Assembly: GCF_914767665.1 (NCBI RefSeq)
Contig: NC_059502.1
Coordinates: forward strand, 8,432,001 to 8,496,000
Reading direction: 5' to 3'
Origin: Harmonia axyridis
Lineage: Eukaryota; Arthropoda; Insecta; Coleoptera; Coccinellidae
DNA: 64,000 bases
The notes below the pieces were generated by a model. It was given only the letters and a program-made list of their open reading frames with translations, was not told where the DNA came from and did not search any database. Positions 23,405 to 36,626 of this stretch are shown one piece after another. Numbering within the stretch: the first letter of the stretch is position 1; each line of letters begins with the position of its first letter. A program made the position numbers and the translations under genes.

Positions 23405-25349
23405 TTTAACATAGACAGTAATATAATTGAATTGTCACTTTGAACGCAAAAATTTGTCAAAAACAATGCAAATTAAGCACAATATTCTATATTCATTGTG
23501 TATTAATTGCTTATGTCAAAATTGATTTGAAAATCGTCCTTTAAAAGAATAACCATTTGGTCTATTGAAGAATGACGGAAGACCCCTCGAGTTTAATTTT
23601 AGAAGCTAGATGACTTCTCCCGGAGTTTTATCCATGTTAGACACTTTCCAATTTCTGCATATTCAAGATGTTATTATACGTGACAATGATGACAGCTGGA
23701 TCAACAATTCTTGGATTATCTTGTATATGGTGCTTGTATATTTGCTATTACAATCCAAGGATACAAGGTGCATATAAATCTGAATGCAGGAAAACTAAAA
23801 AGAGACATAAAAAACGCTGAAATATATATCAGATTGTAGATAATTTATGAGTAAATTATTGAATTGTATAGGTGTGTCTCTGAGACGAGAATGCACAAAA
23901 AAATCAGTTTCATTAATTTCAAGTCTAAAGTGAGTGAAAACTCCGATGAGCTGTTTCGATGATCCATCTGAATATTTGAAGAAAATGTTCGCGAGTGAAT
24001 CAGATTGAAATTTCCTTTGAAAAAACGAACACAAAATAAATACAGATAATGAATGGGAAATCAATAAGTTGTTATGATGAACAAGTTAGTAATCCCAATT
24101 TTTTCTTCAGTATTATGCTACGCCACTGATGCTGGGCAATCGGTTTAGAAAAAGACCACAAATCGGCACATCGATCATCCTTTCAACGGGTGATTTTTCT
24201 CCACGAGACTCTCAGATATAAATCTTTTGTTTGGTTTGGTTTAATAGTTTTGATTAATAGATTTTCTATTTCGTGAAAGAAGCTATATGTGGATATGAAT
24301 TACAGGATTTGTAACCTTCGTTATGATGTATCGATAAAATTTCTCTCCATTCTCGCCAGGCTGAATGCTAAGCAGTAGAAAGATGTGGCAATTGCCTCGA
24401 AACATTTTTAATTTTTTTTTCTTCCTTTTTGATTTCTCATTATGGAGCTCCTTTACACTGCCAGGTATGAAGGTCAGGTAGGGTAATAAATTATTGTTTT
24501 GGCAATGGGAATCGCTCATTGGTTATTACGTACGTATTGTAATGTATGTCTTCCAGGATAACAAGAGAAGGTAGTGATTTTTTTTTGTATATTTTTTCTG
24601 ATTTATCGTCTTTGTGTTACAATAATCTAATTATTCGTGATACTGGGTCTTACCATCAAATTATTTATTATCATAGGTTTTCCACCAGCGATGATTCAGT
24701 TCAAAAATTATAAAAAACACAATGACTGTAAAATTTTTGGGTCTTCCATACTAAAATAAGTGCAGAATTTAAATCTTCGAATTTTATGTATGAATATATG
24801 ATTTGCTAGATTCATGCGTTTTTGGAACATCTGTACGAGAAGATAATCTCAAGTCTGCAGGAAAATCTCTATCGAGTTTCTATATTTTAGACTGTCTTGG
24901 TTTTAAAGCAAAATCTAGCGTGACGACCATCAAAAAAAAAAAATTGTGTTCTTGATTTCGCTCGATTCAAACCATATGTCGCATCACATACTGCTATCTT
25001 CCGAAAATTCCCGTGAAATAAGGATTAACGACTCAGTAAAAGGAGTTGGAACATACTTTTTCCTGCAGCTTCCAAGAAACTCGACGGTGCCATATGTTTG
25101 GCGTCCCACGAAGGTAATTTGGGTATGGTAGCGATGATAATTGAGTGGGCCATTCAGTCTCGATTATACGGAATTCGTCAAGACGCCGAAAAAGTTCTTA
25201 ACGTCGCAGCAATTTCGGTTAGGATCTTACCGGATCCCGCCAACTCGGCAAATCAACAATTTTTTTTCAATGACCGAAATCTTAAGATTGTCGCGCCCAA
25301 ATATTGATCCTTTCGATACACATTATCCAGATTTCAAACTGCATGAGAT
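23405..25349. other. AT-rich non-coding stretch, nothing recognised
   Basis: No domain-bearing frame and no match to the repeat families in this window. The frames that occur here are short and AT-driven. Confidence 0.45.
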
Positions 25350-26388
25350 AAATAATATTATTCAATCTAGTTGCCTTCGAGGGCGATACAGCGATTATAG
25401 GTATCTTCCAACTTTTCGATACCGTTTTTGTAGTACGATTTCTCTTCCGCCTCAAAATAGGCCTCAGTTTTAGCGATTACTTCTTCATTTGCGCTAAATT
25501 TCTTTCCAGCGAGCATTCTTTTGAGGTCCGAGAACAGGAAAAAGTCGCTGGGGGCCAGATCTGGCGAATACGGTGGATGCAGAAGCAATTCGAAGCCCAA
25601 TTCAATTTTGCAATTGTATTCATTGATTGATTGAAACAGCACTTTTTTCCTTCAAATTTGGCTGTTTTTAACGATTTCATCCTTTGAACGATCCAATAAC
25701 GCTATATAATAATCGCTGTTGATGGTCTGACCCTTTTGGAGGTAATCAATGAATATTATACCTTGCGCAACCCAAAATACTCATGCCATAATCTTGCCAG
25801 CTGACTGTTGTGTTTTTCCTCGCTTTGGATTCGGTTCATCGTGTGCAGTCCACTCAGCTGACTGTCGATTAAACTCCGGAGTGAAATGATGGAGCCATGT
25901 TTCATCCATATCGACGCAAAAAATCAGGTTTATTGCAATTAAACAGCTTCAAACACTGCTCAGAATCATTAACACGTTGTTGCTTTTGATCAATTGTGAG
26001 CTCGCGCGGTACCCATTTTGCACATAGCTTTCTCGTGTACAAATATTCGTGAATGATATGATGTAGGTACACGTTCAGATTATATCTTCACACTGTCTGC
26101 TATCTAGATCAACTTCACTCTACGATTATTCGAAATTATTTTGTGAACTTTTTTGATTTTTTCGTCGTTTTTGGGCATCCACTGCGTTCGCCGTCTTCAG
26201 TTTCGGTTTCACCATGTTTAAACTTAGCATACTAATCAATTATGGTTGATTTTCCTGATGCAGACCCAGGAAGCTCTTCACCAAGCCAATATCTCGCTTC
26301 AAATGTTTTTTCCCTTCAAAAAGCAATATTTTATCAGCACACGAAATTCTTTCAAATTCTGACACGTATCGTTTGAAGGTTGGTAATT
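25350..26388 (-). mobile_element. irritans-type mariner, missing its 3' terminal repeat
   Basis: Homology begins abruptly at about 25350 inside the 3' non-coding end, so the terminal repeat is lost. The frame 25367-25642 encodes HPPYSPDLAPSDFFLFSDL with the third catalytic Asp intact, then RMLAGKKFSANEEVIAKTEA and the C-terminus. The HQDNAPCH motif with the second Asp is deleted. The 5' part continues with stops to about 26388, with an internal deletion compared with the 32.2-kb copy. Inactive. Confidence 0.85.
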
Positions 26389-29345
26389 CAAGTTTCTAAT
26401 TTGCAGTACTCAAGTATTTGGCAAAATAAAAAAATGAAGGCTTTCTCAAAAATAGGTTTAATTGTTTTTATTAAGAAAATGAGTACATTCAAAGATGAAT
26501 CATTCGATTAACGATGAAAATGCCGTCCTTCTTACACTTTGGTATTTTTTACAGCCTCTCTGCGAAAAACGGGCGAACCATCTGCAAACTCCATTGACAA
26601 AAAACTTCATCAAAAATGAAGAGATCCTTGGATCCTTCTTAATCACATACTTCGAATTTTGTAGTTTACAATTGTATGATTGGCCAATAAACCTTTTCCT
26701 CTTCCTCGTCCTGAAAATCCTCCTGAGTTATAAACAGAGGAAACGAGCCTGGCATGGAAATAATAAATCACCCTGTGAAATTTCCGATGTTATGAAAGAC
26801 GCAGAGATGAGACGGCCATTCATCAAGAATACGACAACTTGTCCAGATCGCTTGTTCCCATGTCACGTGGACTTTTACTAGACCACAATTAAACATACTT
26901 CAGTTGGCTATAAAATTTACGAGCCAGAGTTTATGATACGTTAAAGTAAATTTAGCTCAAGTTTTATGTTGTACGTTGCCCAAACGACGTTGAGTGGACT
27001 CTCATCGTAAGAAAAATGTTTCAGCGCTGACAGGGCCTTCTTTGATCAGATCTGATATTAACTAGACCGAATTTATAAACTCACTCCGATTTGATAACCG
27101 TGGCAATAAACGTGATCACCTACGGACATGACCAGAATGAAAATAATAAAAAGTTATCTATGTATTTATATCGAATGGTAGAAGATAAAAAAGGTAATTA
27201 TTTCCAGCCAATTTAAGTCAGGAAAATCTTTGTTATTCAATTCAGTGCATTTTCTGTGATAATTTTTATTGTTTTTTGGCGGTTTTTTCTTATTAATGGA
27301 GAGCTTACGTTGATTTATTACTTTTATCGATAATGTACATCGGCACTCAGTGTGTAATAGACTATTTTTAAGATTGTTGGCAAATTTATGAACCAGGTGC
27401 ATTGATAACATCTTGAATTCGGGTTTTACTGGCTCCTTTCTCTAGCGGAACTGTTTCATATTTGGCTGCTTTTCATAAAGATGAGTTGAGAAACTGAAAA
27501 GTACAGTACCTTTTAGTTTCTGATGATGAAAACATCGTTGTCACACGTTTGTTAAATGACATGTAGATCATTCCGTCACAATGTAGCCAATTTTCGAATT
27601 TTGAGCCGAGAAATTCGTTGAAATTCGTTTAAATCAGAATTCACGCTATAATTGAAGAAGTCGCCCGTGGAATTTTCCAATTTTTTGTCATTCTCTTATA
27701 TCGAGCACACTATTATAGTGACGAACACTATTGACTTTGTTTTGGCCAGCTTTCGGTAAGAGACACGTTGGCGTTTACTTATTGTTATTTTGTCATTGTG
27801 CAATGTGAGACATTGTACAGAGTATGACAAATTCGATGCTCACTGAGAGCATCTAAAAAACTATAAGACTCAGAGAAAAAAATCTTCGGTGATTCCTTTT
27901 TTCGAAATAATTAGATATCAGAAATCAGATCATAGAAATCTTGATTGGTTCTCGAGTTTCAGAGCGTTTCTGAAAAATTACCATTTCAATTTAATATCCT
28001 TCGCATCTGGATATACAATTACATTTTTAAGCCTCACCTAAAACTTGGTATATACGGTTTCAGCGATGAGTAAGTAATTAATCAGTATCTACGCTTCATT
28101 TCACGCTAAATACAATCGATTCATTTGAGGTTATCACTATTTTTTATCCTTATTAATTAATTTTTTTGAGATGGAAAAAAATTAATTTTTATTGAAGGAT
28201 AAATATATGCATTGTATAATTTTCCGAACAAACATTTAATTCTTATGAATTTTCACATGGAAATATCATACAAAAAGTCTTGTCAAAGGCTGAAAATGCC
28301 AATGTTGATTTTATATAAAAAAAAGCGTGAACGCAACATAAACTAGACTTTTTGGTATTGAAATGAAATTATGGCAGAAAAAAATCTAGTTAGCCACCAA
28401 CAAATTTAATACACATTACCTAGAAGCAACACCACAAAACACCCCATCAAAATTCACCACCATTCTCCCAAACAACCCTTCCACAAAACCGTTACCTAAA
28501 CAATCGATCATATCGAGGGCCATTCAACATAATCGTATTTATTATTCGATTACGTTATTATTCCGCTCTCCGTAAAAGAAAACGCCGAAATGATACACAG
28601 AAAACCCCCACCCTATACACTACGTCCTTGTTTTGTTTCGCCGGGCAGACTGCTACACATATTTTGAAAACAAACACTGAACAGGCACACAAACATAACA
28701 ATTTTCCTTTCAATAATACCCACATATTTAGTTGTCATCTCCGGTATGCTCACCTTTATTCGTGATCAGCGGCCTCGAAAAGTGGTGGTTGAATTAACAA
28801 GGGGGTTAGTATAACATCCTGACCCCGTCAATGGGATCATTTCATGTGAGGATGCTCAACTCCAATAAATGTCAAATATGGTCGCTATTGTGTGTCTGTG
28901 TATGCTACGTTGATCCGATCCTTATGTACGGTTGAGTTGAACCGAGAGTTGAACCATTTGTTTTTGCGGTTGGAGATTGTTGGATGCAGACGTCAACAGT
29001 CTCTATCCGAAGAACGGTGCATATTTTACACAATGGCGTGTTTTTTAGCCCTTGTCACAGCATGTTTGAAATCATTTAAAATCCTGATATTGTATACCAA
29101 GTCTTGGGGTTTGGTTTGAATTTCGAAAGCAAAGAAGAATTCATTGGAAAAAAAACCTGTTTATATATATTTTCAAATAATTACCTGATCGGATACTGAC
29201 TAGAATCTGTATATTACCTGAGAAATCTTTAATTCTTCAATAAATGTTTTTTCAACAAATATTCCCAAATACCCCCACTAATTTTGATCACTTTTACGAT
29301 TTCCTTTGACAGCAACCCCACAATGTTGTTAGGAAAGGAGCTCAT
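26389..29345. other. long non-coding stretch with one unassigned open frame
   Basis: A 128-codon + strand frame (26495-26881) has a hydrophobic stretch in its middle (WPINLFLFLVLKILLSY) and a charged C-terminal half. I recognise no family and see no supporting signals. The rest is AT-rich. A slightly GC-richer part at about 28440-28820 has no features that I can name. No repeat of this window matches. Confidence 0.4.
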
Positions 29346-29926
29346 TATAGAGTAATGAACATAGATAGAGGAAGTATACGCAATTTTTACATGTCTCCAA
29401 CATGGTTTGATTACGTTGTCGGATTGTGATATATTTTCAAATCCACAATTTTAGTATATCATCATGAATGTATATTATATTGATTGAAATATATTTATTT
29501 GAGTGATTCCCGATTAAATATGCAAATTTGAATATTCGGAATCCGATATTTTTCCTAATTGTCAAATTTATAATAAGCAGAATATTTATTGTTTTCTGTA
29601 TCTACCTGCTGAAATCCAAGGTTTGGCAAGTTTTGCTCTCCTAGTGTCATCGGTTGTTTCACGTCGTTTGGCGCGCTTGAAGTTTGTTTTCTGAATATCT
29701 GATATATTTAGGTATTTATTTCAATATTTCAACATGAAACGTTGATTCACTATGGGACATATCAAGTGCATTCTGTGTGGAGAAACTAGCGAATTGAGTG
29801 AAATATCGTATCACTGATATGTTCAATTTCCGCGCGCTTCATGTCAAATTTGATAGTTCATGTTGGGGACAAAATTTGCCTACTGAAAATGACATATGCT
29901 CCTCTATCTATGTTTATTACTCTGAG
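29346..29926 (-). mobile_element. 580-bp inverted-repeat element, copy d, complete
   Basis: Both terminal inverted repeats are present (agagtaatgaacatagatag at 29349 and its complement ending near 29923), in the opposite orientation to copy b. The flanks gagctcat and ggtatcat match at 5 of 8 positions, including the last four, so an eroded 8-bp duplication is plausible. The CxxC frame is readable at 29752-29814, with C-x2-C at codons 6 and 9, GETSELSEISYH, then a stop shared by all copies checked. Inactive and non-autonomous. Confidence 0.85.
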
Positions 29927-29937
29927 GGTATCATAAA

Positions 29938-30556
29938 GAGTTTTTCAATGAGAGGTTTTATTTGGAATAGGCAACTGTTAGTTTCGTAGTTAATTCTGCA
30001 GTCACAGTTTTCAAAACAAAAGCACTTTGGGTCGTTGTGAAGTACTTTCTCGGGCGGCAATAGTCAAACCGGTGAAAAAATTTGAGCTATTGGCATTGAG
30101 TCAAGTTAGTGTTGTGAAGAATTTAAACCGTATGCGACGCCCAAGAACAACTGAGAACATGCTGTTGCTGTAGCCTGTAGTGTGGACGAAAACTCAGATT
30201 TGTTGATTTCTCTTCGATCTTGGAAATAGCTATTCCACAAAAGACATTACACCCTATTTAACATAAAGACTTCGGTCTTAAGGCTTCTAAGGGTCGGTCA
30301 ACACAAGAATTCAAGCTGATCACCATCTTCATAGAAAAATCATCCAAGTGACGCCCATTTTCTCTTTGGAGGCTACGTTAATGAGCAGAATTGTCGTATT
30401 TGGGGTTCGAAAATTCAAGAATTATTGTTGAGAAGCCTATCCATCCTCAACGTATCACAATTTTATGCGGTTTTTATTGTTTTGGTGTAACTAGGAACAT
30501 TACTTATTCAAAAATGAGATTGGTGCAATTGTTACGAAGCATGGATTGGGCTAATT
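29938..30556 (+). mobile_element. DD41D-like mariner family B, decayed copy
   Basis: It matches the element at 15.6 kb from the left terminal motif (tgagaggttttatttgg) through ggaggctacgttaatgagca (about 30366-30386), past the first-Asp region, and stops near 30556. Many stops and indels. It starts about 12 bp from the end of copy d of the 580-bp element. Confidence 0.75.
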
Positions 30557-32221
30557 TTATATAATTGATTAATTGACACTTCTTTCTCATGTTATTCTCA
30601 CACTTCTATTCTGACTGACTCAGAGTCCATTCTATTTCTCACGTGTTCTGCAAGGATACATACCTGTTTCCTTTTTGCGATATTTAACACTTTTATGTTG
30701 AGTGATCCTCTTCATTATTTGTCAATAACTGTAGAAGAGGGTCACCCAAGATGAAAATCGTGATAATTTATTCTTGATAATATTTTTATTATTAGAGGTA
30801 GAAGTATCGGTTTGAATATTTATATTGTCTATATTTTTTCGATGTAAACTATCTTTTTGAACAGCATTTTGTCGGTGTTGTTTCCTGACTGAATGCTCCT
30901 TAGCAGAAAATGTCCCATAGAAAAATCACCAAATTTTTTTCATGTCATTTCATTCTAGATTTGAGTGGATTTTTGGTTTGTGTCACATAGTTTTTTTTTT
31001 CATCATCCGTTATTTAACACAATTTTCCGCCTTTTTCACATATGACTACCCTATCAATTGACAATCCATCCATTGATCGTAAACCGTTGGGGAAAGGTGC
31101 TAAAACCGCTGCTGGCGCTTCTTTCTCCTCAATATCCCCAACATATCAAATTTCACCGGTCCGTTATGTCCACCACACCTACCACTTCCGAAAATTGTCA
31201 ATCCTCAGCGTAATCCGATACCACCAGCACGCCCACAACGAGGTCTGCGGTAAACCATTGACCACGCATCTCAAGAAAACGGATACAAGAGAGAGCAGTT
31301 GGAGCTTTACATCTGTATCACATCTAACCGTCGTTACAACCACCCTGGGCCTCGCTTCTCGAGGGGTTTCTGCGGCTGTTTAGGAACCTGCGGGGGTCCG
31401 GGATCACCCGTGGATAGCGCACAAAATAATACCCCTATAGGTTGTTTTTTAGCCATTGTTACACTCGCTCGGCATTTACACACCGCTGTATACGTAATGT
31501 TGCGTATTATTTTCGTTTGTGTGTGTTTCTCTTTCGCCGCTCCATTGTGTTTTTTTTTGCGGCCACTCTGCGAAATGTCGGACACGTATTCTATTTTACG
31601 CTTTGTTGGGTAGTTCCACCCTTCCGGAGGGTGAGAAAGACGAACTGGTTTTGGTTTTTCGATGTTTCCCGTGATTTTTGGACGATATGGGTATATTGAG
31701 TCGAGTATACTATTCGTGTCATCACAAATAAAACTATTTAATTCAGTTGAAAGTTGTTTTTGAATGCGTAGGGTTTGTGGACGTCAATATGCTGTTCAAT
31801 GTATCGGAAGGCGTTGCGCGTTGTCGATATTTGGACGATTTAACGAGAGTATATACTTATGAAAAGTCATATGCAGAATCTTTCAATAGAATTGACGCTG
31901 AAAAGAAACATAACAGATTACTTACTTCTATGAGCAAATATAAACATATTATGGAAAAAATGTGAAGACCACTCTGGTCTTTTAGGGCCTAGATCTAGAC
32001 TGTTGAACGAATACTGAGCAAAATAACTATCATCAGGAATATGATTTGGAAGTCATTGAGAAAAATATCATGGCGTTAGGGTGTTTCCAAGGCTACAATT
32101 TCCATTGAACTGAATGAAAGGAAGAGGTGAAGAATATCTTAAGAGGAAGAAATAAGCAAAATATACTCCAAATCAGTTTGCTCGAATACCGTGATCTTGC
32201 CGTGCAATCATTTTGCAAATA
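30557..32221. other. non-coding stretch with GC-rich island
   Basis: A GC-rich island at about 31040-31620 has overlapping frames on both strands (31042-31383 and 31299-31613 plus, 31334-31585 minus) without recognisable domains. No repeat homology. Candidate regulatory DNA of the ap locus by position; inference only. Confidence 0.4.
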
Positions 32222-33489
32222 TTAGGCCAATTGAAAAGTCCCCGGTGTGATGCACAGGTGGCGGTGCTAGTATTATGTCCATATGATTTTTAGTAAGTAC
32301 CAACCTTTAAAGGATACGTGTCAAAATTTGACAGCAGTCCGACCATTAAGTTTGTGAGATATTGCGTTGTGAGTGAAGTTACTTTTGTTATTTGAAAAAA
32401 GATGGAAAAAGGATTATCGTGTCCTGATGAAATATTGCTTTTTGAAGGGAAATAATACAGTTAGAGCAAAATCTTGGCTTGATGAAGAGTATCCAGGGTC
32501 TGCACCAGGAAAATCAACCATCATTGATTGGTATGCTAAGTTTAAAGTGGTGAAATGAGCACCGAAGACGGCGAACGTAGTGGACGCCCAAAAGAGCCTG
32601 TCACCGACGAAAAAATTAAAAAGATTCACTAGATAATTTTGAATGACCGTAAAGTGAAGTTGATAGAGATTGTGAAGATATAATCTGAACGTGTACATCA
32701 TATCATTCACGAATATTTGTACATGAGAAAGCTGTGAGCAAAATGTGCGCCGCGCGAGCTCACAATCGATCAAAAGCAACAATGTGTTAATGATTCTGAG
32801 CAGTGTTTGAAGCTGTTCAAGTGCAATAAACCTGAATTTTCGCGTCGATATGTAACAATGGATGGAACATGGCTCCATCATTTCACTCTAGAGTCCAATC
32901 GACAGTCAGCTGAGTGGACTGCACACAATGAAGCGAATACAAAGCGAGGAAAAACACAACAGTCAGTTGGCAAGGTATTCTGGGATGCGCAAGGTATAAT
33001 ATTCATTGATTAACTCCAAAAGGGTCAGACCATCAACAGCGATTATTATATAGCGTTATTGGATCGTTTAAAGGATTAAATCGTTAAAAAACGACCCCAT
33101 TTGAAGAAAAAAAGATGCTGTTTCATCAAGACAATGCGTCGTGTCACAAATGAATAAAAACAATAGCAAATTTGCATGAATTGGGCTTCGAATTGCTTCT
33201 ATATCCACCGTATCCGCCAGATCTGGCCCCCAGCGACTTTTTCCTGTTCTCAGACCTAAAGAATGCTCGCTGGAAAGAAATTTAGCGCCAATGAAGAAGT
33301 AATCGCCGAAACTGAAGCCTAGTTTGAAGCGGAAGACAAATCGTACTACAAAAATGGTATCGAAAAGTTGGAAGATCACTATAATCGCTGTATCACCCTC
33401 GAAGGCAACTTCGTTGACTAATAAAATCGAATTTTGCCAAAAAAAATGTGTTTTACTATGGTGGACCTGGGACTTTTCAATTAGCCTGT
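32222..33489 (+). mobile_element. irritans-type mariner, full length, pseudogene
   Basis: A 1268-bp element flanked by TA at 32220-32221 and 33490-33491. The ends are inverted repeats: aggccaattgaaaagtcc on the left and, on the complement of the right end, acaggctaattgaaaagtcc. The transposase is frameshifted near its start (about 32402-32412). An early frame (32373-32558) reads KSWLDEEYPGSAPGKSTIID, the N-terminal DNA-binding region. The first catalytic Asp is kept in VTMDGTWLHH (frame 32807-33013). The second-Asp region near 33110-33140 and the third near 33230 are frameshifted. Several stops make it dead. It is the best outline of the irritans family here. Confidence 0.92.
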
Positions 33490-34194
33490 TATAAGAGGAA
33501 ATACTGTCAAATTGTCTCATTGTCCTGATGGTTTGTTCCATAAAACAATTCTCTTATTTTACTCGATTCAGAATCAACAACAGGTCGCTTCTTTGTGGCA
33601 ACAAAGCCGCAGATAGCACTCTCACTGGTGGTGGATATATTCAAATGCGATTCCATTGTAAATTATCGAAGCGAGCGGTAAAATTGTATCCGAATAATTT
33701 ACTGCTAAACGTTTCCGATTACCCCGATCGCTGTGCTCGATATAATTTCGAATTAATATGGAAATGAGTACAAAAACCCGGGATAGTTAGCATAGAAATA
33801 GATTTCTCGGGCCGGCCCAGGGCCTTCATTTGGAGCGCAGGGTCGGCCTGATGCTATCTGTATGTCCGAACGGCATAAATTTCGAAATTGAAATGGAACA
33901 GCCCGGGTTGATTTCGATATGTTTAACGACTATATCGAATGGGCGATTTTATGGGTCTGCCAGTTTTACGATACGGGCGAGCATGGAAGGAATTAGTTTG
34001 ATCGTTCTTTTTTTTTTGTTGTTGATACTAAGAAGGTTTTTGATATATTAATTGGAGAATTGAAAGCAGACGAAACTGAAAATAACAAAAATTCAATGAT
34101 TCAGTTTACGATAACTTACCAACTAATGGAAGACAAGATTGTGTCTGCAAACACTACTATGGGTCCAATTTTTTAGATATTTTCGTTGCCTTGT
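33490..34194. other. non-coding stretch with GC-richer patch
   Basis: A moderately GC-rich patch at about 33570-33970 has short frames without domains. Nothing else recognised. Confidence 0.4.
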
Positions 34195-34330
34195 AATTTA
34201 ATCTAGAAATACTGCTTATCTCGATGCTTCTTGGGTGGAATTCATAATTTCGAAACAAAAGCCCTGGAAAATAGCACAAAACGAAAATTACATACCAACA
34301 TACAAAATGGGTATACGCCAATCATAAGAA
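34195..34330. repeat. left part of an unassigned repeat, interrupted by hAT
   Basis: The sequence from taatctagaaatactgctta to the edge of the hAT block repeats at 35492-35625 (tgtataaatctagaaatacc…). The matching right part of that repeat, beginning gtcataaataaacgcgaatt, lies on the far side of the hAT block at about 35178. This pattern suggests that the hAT element inserted into an older repeat, with about 85 bp lost at the junction. Confidence 0.6.
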
Positions 34331-35385
34331 GGTATTCACGGCTTGGCTTGATTTTCAAACTACTTGGCTTGAGCATGACTTGATTTCAAATAAAGTAGTA
34401 GTTTTTCAATCTCGAGTTAAGTCAAGTATTTATTTATCAAGTACTTGAATCATATTTGAGCTATTTGATTTTTAGCAGTTTTATTGTGTAGTGTCTCACC
34501 AATTAAAAAATGGTGAAATGAGAAGGAACCTCGCAAAAATCACTCTTAATTATTAAACTTATTGTATAAAAGAACCGAAAATATCAACTTTTTTGAAATA
34601 GGAATATATATTGAACTTCCATAAATCATAACAGAATAAAACATAATAATGAGTAGGTTTTCTATATTGAGAAAACTTCAGACCTTGTTTAATTTCATGT
34701 TTTCCATCAAGGATCTAAGATACATGAGGCATCTTATAAATTTGTCGCCTAACCTATTGCAAATTTTCGTAACTGTAAGAGCAGCTCTGGAAAATTGTCT
34801 TTCAACAGGAGCTCAAGATGCTGGCGTTGATAGAAAATCCTTGGTCATTTTGGCCAAGTTTGGAAAGATATTTCTGAAACTAACAAAATCTACCAATAGA
34901 TTCCATAGAAATATGAGAAAACTAATAAAGTCACACTGGTGAATGCTTCAGTCTCTCGGCGTTCGAGGAATCCCCTTATTCAGTCTAAGCGCGCACAAGA
35001 TTGCAAAAATATATGCCGTGCGACGCGTAATATAGAGTAGCTTGATATCAAGTCAAGCAATAAATATCTAAAATCAAATCAAGCCAAGGTCAAGTATGTA
35101 ATTTTTCACAAGCTTGTTTTTCAAGTCGAGTAGTTGGTTAAAATGCCAAGCTTCTTGGCTTGATGAATCCCTAAGTGTCATAAATAAACGCGAATTCGCA
35201 GAGTAGAACGCATAATTTTCTCGATTCAACAGCACATTGTATTTCTCAACATTTCACATGTATTTCTCAATGCATTTCACACTTATTTCAAGGTATTTAT
35301 TATGTATTTCTTAACTGTATCATGTATTTCACACTTATTTCAAGGTATTTCTCACGTATTTCTCAACTGGATCAGGATTCTTTAG
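34331..35385 (-). mobile_element. hAT remnant plus 3' flank, duplicated block copy 1
   Basis: The ends read tattcacggcttggcttgat and, at the right, ggcttgatgaatcccta. On the minus strand at about 34760-34880 it encodes part of the hAT dimerisation domain. The + strand frame 34649-34942 is its shadow. The flank at about 35174-35385 holds an imperfect tandem of TATTTCACACTTATTTCAAGG-like units. The whole block recurs at 37.1-38.1 kb. Coding capacity is lost. Confidence 0.75.
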
Positions 35386-35491
35386 GTATTCAATAGTTTC
35401 TGAACGATTGCATAAAATCTTCTGAACGTAAATCAATGCTATTCTGGAACTTTTCTCCACTCAACCAAGAAAGATTTCAAACTTGACGTCT

Positions 35492-35785
35492 TGTATAAAT
35501 CTAGAAATACCGCTTATCTCGACGCTTCTTGGGTGGAATCCAGTCCTGATTTCGAAACAAAAGCCCTGGAAAACAGCACAAAACGAAAGTTATTAATCGT
35601 TTCGTGTATACGAAGTAGGTAAACGCCGATCGTAACTTGCTCCATCGAGTGCCAGTATGAAGTCGTTCGGTGTCTAATTTAGTGCAAATACTCATTGACA
35701 CATTCCACCGGTACACTGTCATAAATAAACGCGAATTTGCATAGTAGAACGCATAATTCCTCGACTTAACTGCACATTGTGGGCA
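35492..35785 (-). repeat. uninterrupted copy of the unassigned repeat
   Basis: This copy joins the two halves that flank the hAT block at 34.2 and 35.2 kb. A 97-codon minus-strand frame (35501-35794) runs through it (PQCAVKSRNYAFYYANSRLF…). It looks more protein-like than most frames here, but I cannot name a family. Probably the tail of a retroelement or DNA transposon. Confidence 0.5.
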
Positions 35786-36626
35786 GCCTGTCAATCGGAA
35801 TCAGGGATTTCTCGAGATTGAAGTCGATTATTATGGTTTTAATATGTGAAGAACGCGTGAGTTTCCTGTATTGCCTGGCTTATAGCGATATGGTAGGTAT
35901 TTCGACGTCGTATAAATAGTAACGCTGGCTTTTTTGAGAAATATTATGGTTCTAGTTCACTTTGGATATATTCAGGTTTATTATTTTTAATAAAAAACAA
36001 TTTATACTTATAGGGGTCCCTTAAAGATTGAAGTCATTGAGTGTAAGAGAAACGTTAAAGACTTCAGTGTTAGGTTTAAACACAAATTGAACTATTGATG
36101 AATAAAGCGTTCAAGGTTTTGATTTTTTCCAAGAAACGCTAAAGATTGCAACATTTTAATGATCAAAAATGATAGAAGTCGATCCTATTGTTAGAAGAAC
36201 CTCAATTGCATTTTTATCGGATTCGGAAAGATTTAGCTGCAGGAAGAATATTGAAAATAATTTGATTGAAACAAAACTGAAATATACACTTTTGAAAATG
36301 GTTGCTCAACAACCATTGTCAACCTGATGAATACAAATTGGTGCTAAAATAGATACAGTACACTGAAAGCATCAATTTGGTACTAAGTGATACCTGTCAA
36401 ATGCGTGGTGACTTTATCGTAGAACGCTTGGGTTTATATACTAGGCGGTTTCGATTTTCCGAGAAATGTGCAACCCACAACGTCATCTCCCGGTCGAGCA
36501 AAGAATCACTAACCTACATACAAGAAAAAGTAGAATTTACGATTTCTAAACTTTTGAACATTGGAGATATCATTTTGAAACGAAAAATTTAAGTTGAATG
36601 ACCCCTCATTTTTCTTTCATTTACAG
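35786..36626. other. intron sequence 5' of the LIM2 exon
   Basis: AT-rich sequence without recognisable repeats. It ends in a good 3' splice site: a pyrimidine-rich tract (tttttctttcatttacag, 36609-36626) with AG at 36625-36626. I looked for an exon encoding the first LIM domain in this block and upstream and found none. Confidence 0.6.

Noticed and set aside
26495..26881. 128-codon frame with a hydrophobic segment as a membrane protein
   Set aside because: A single hydrophobic stretch is expected by chance in T-rich DNA. There is no family match or supporting signal.
31042..31383. 113-codon open frame as a gene
   Set aside because: Overlapping frames on both strands in a GC-rich island; no recognisable family.
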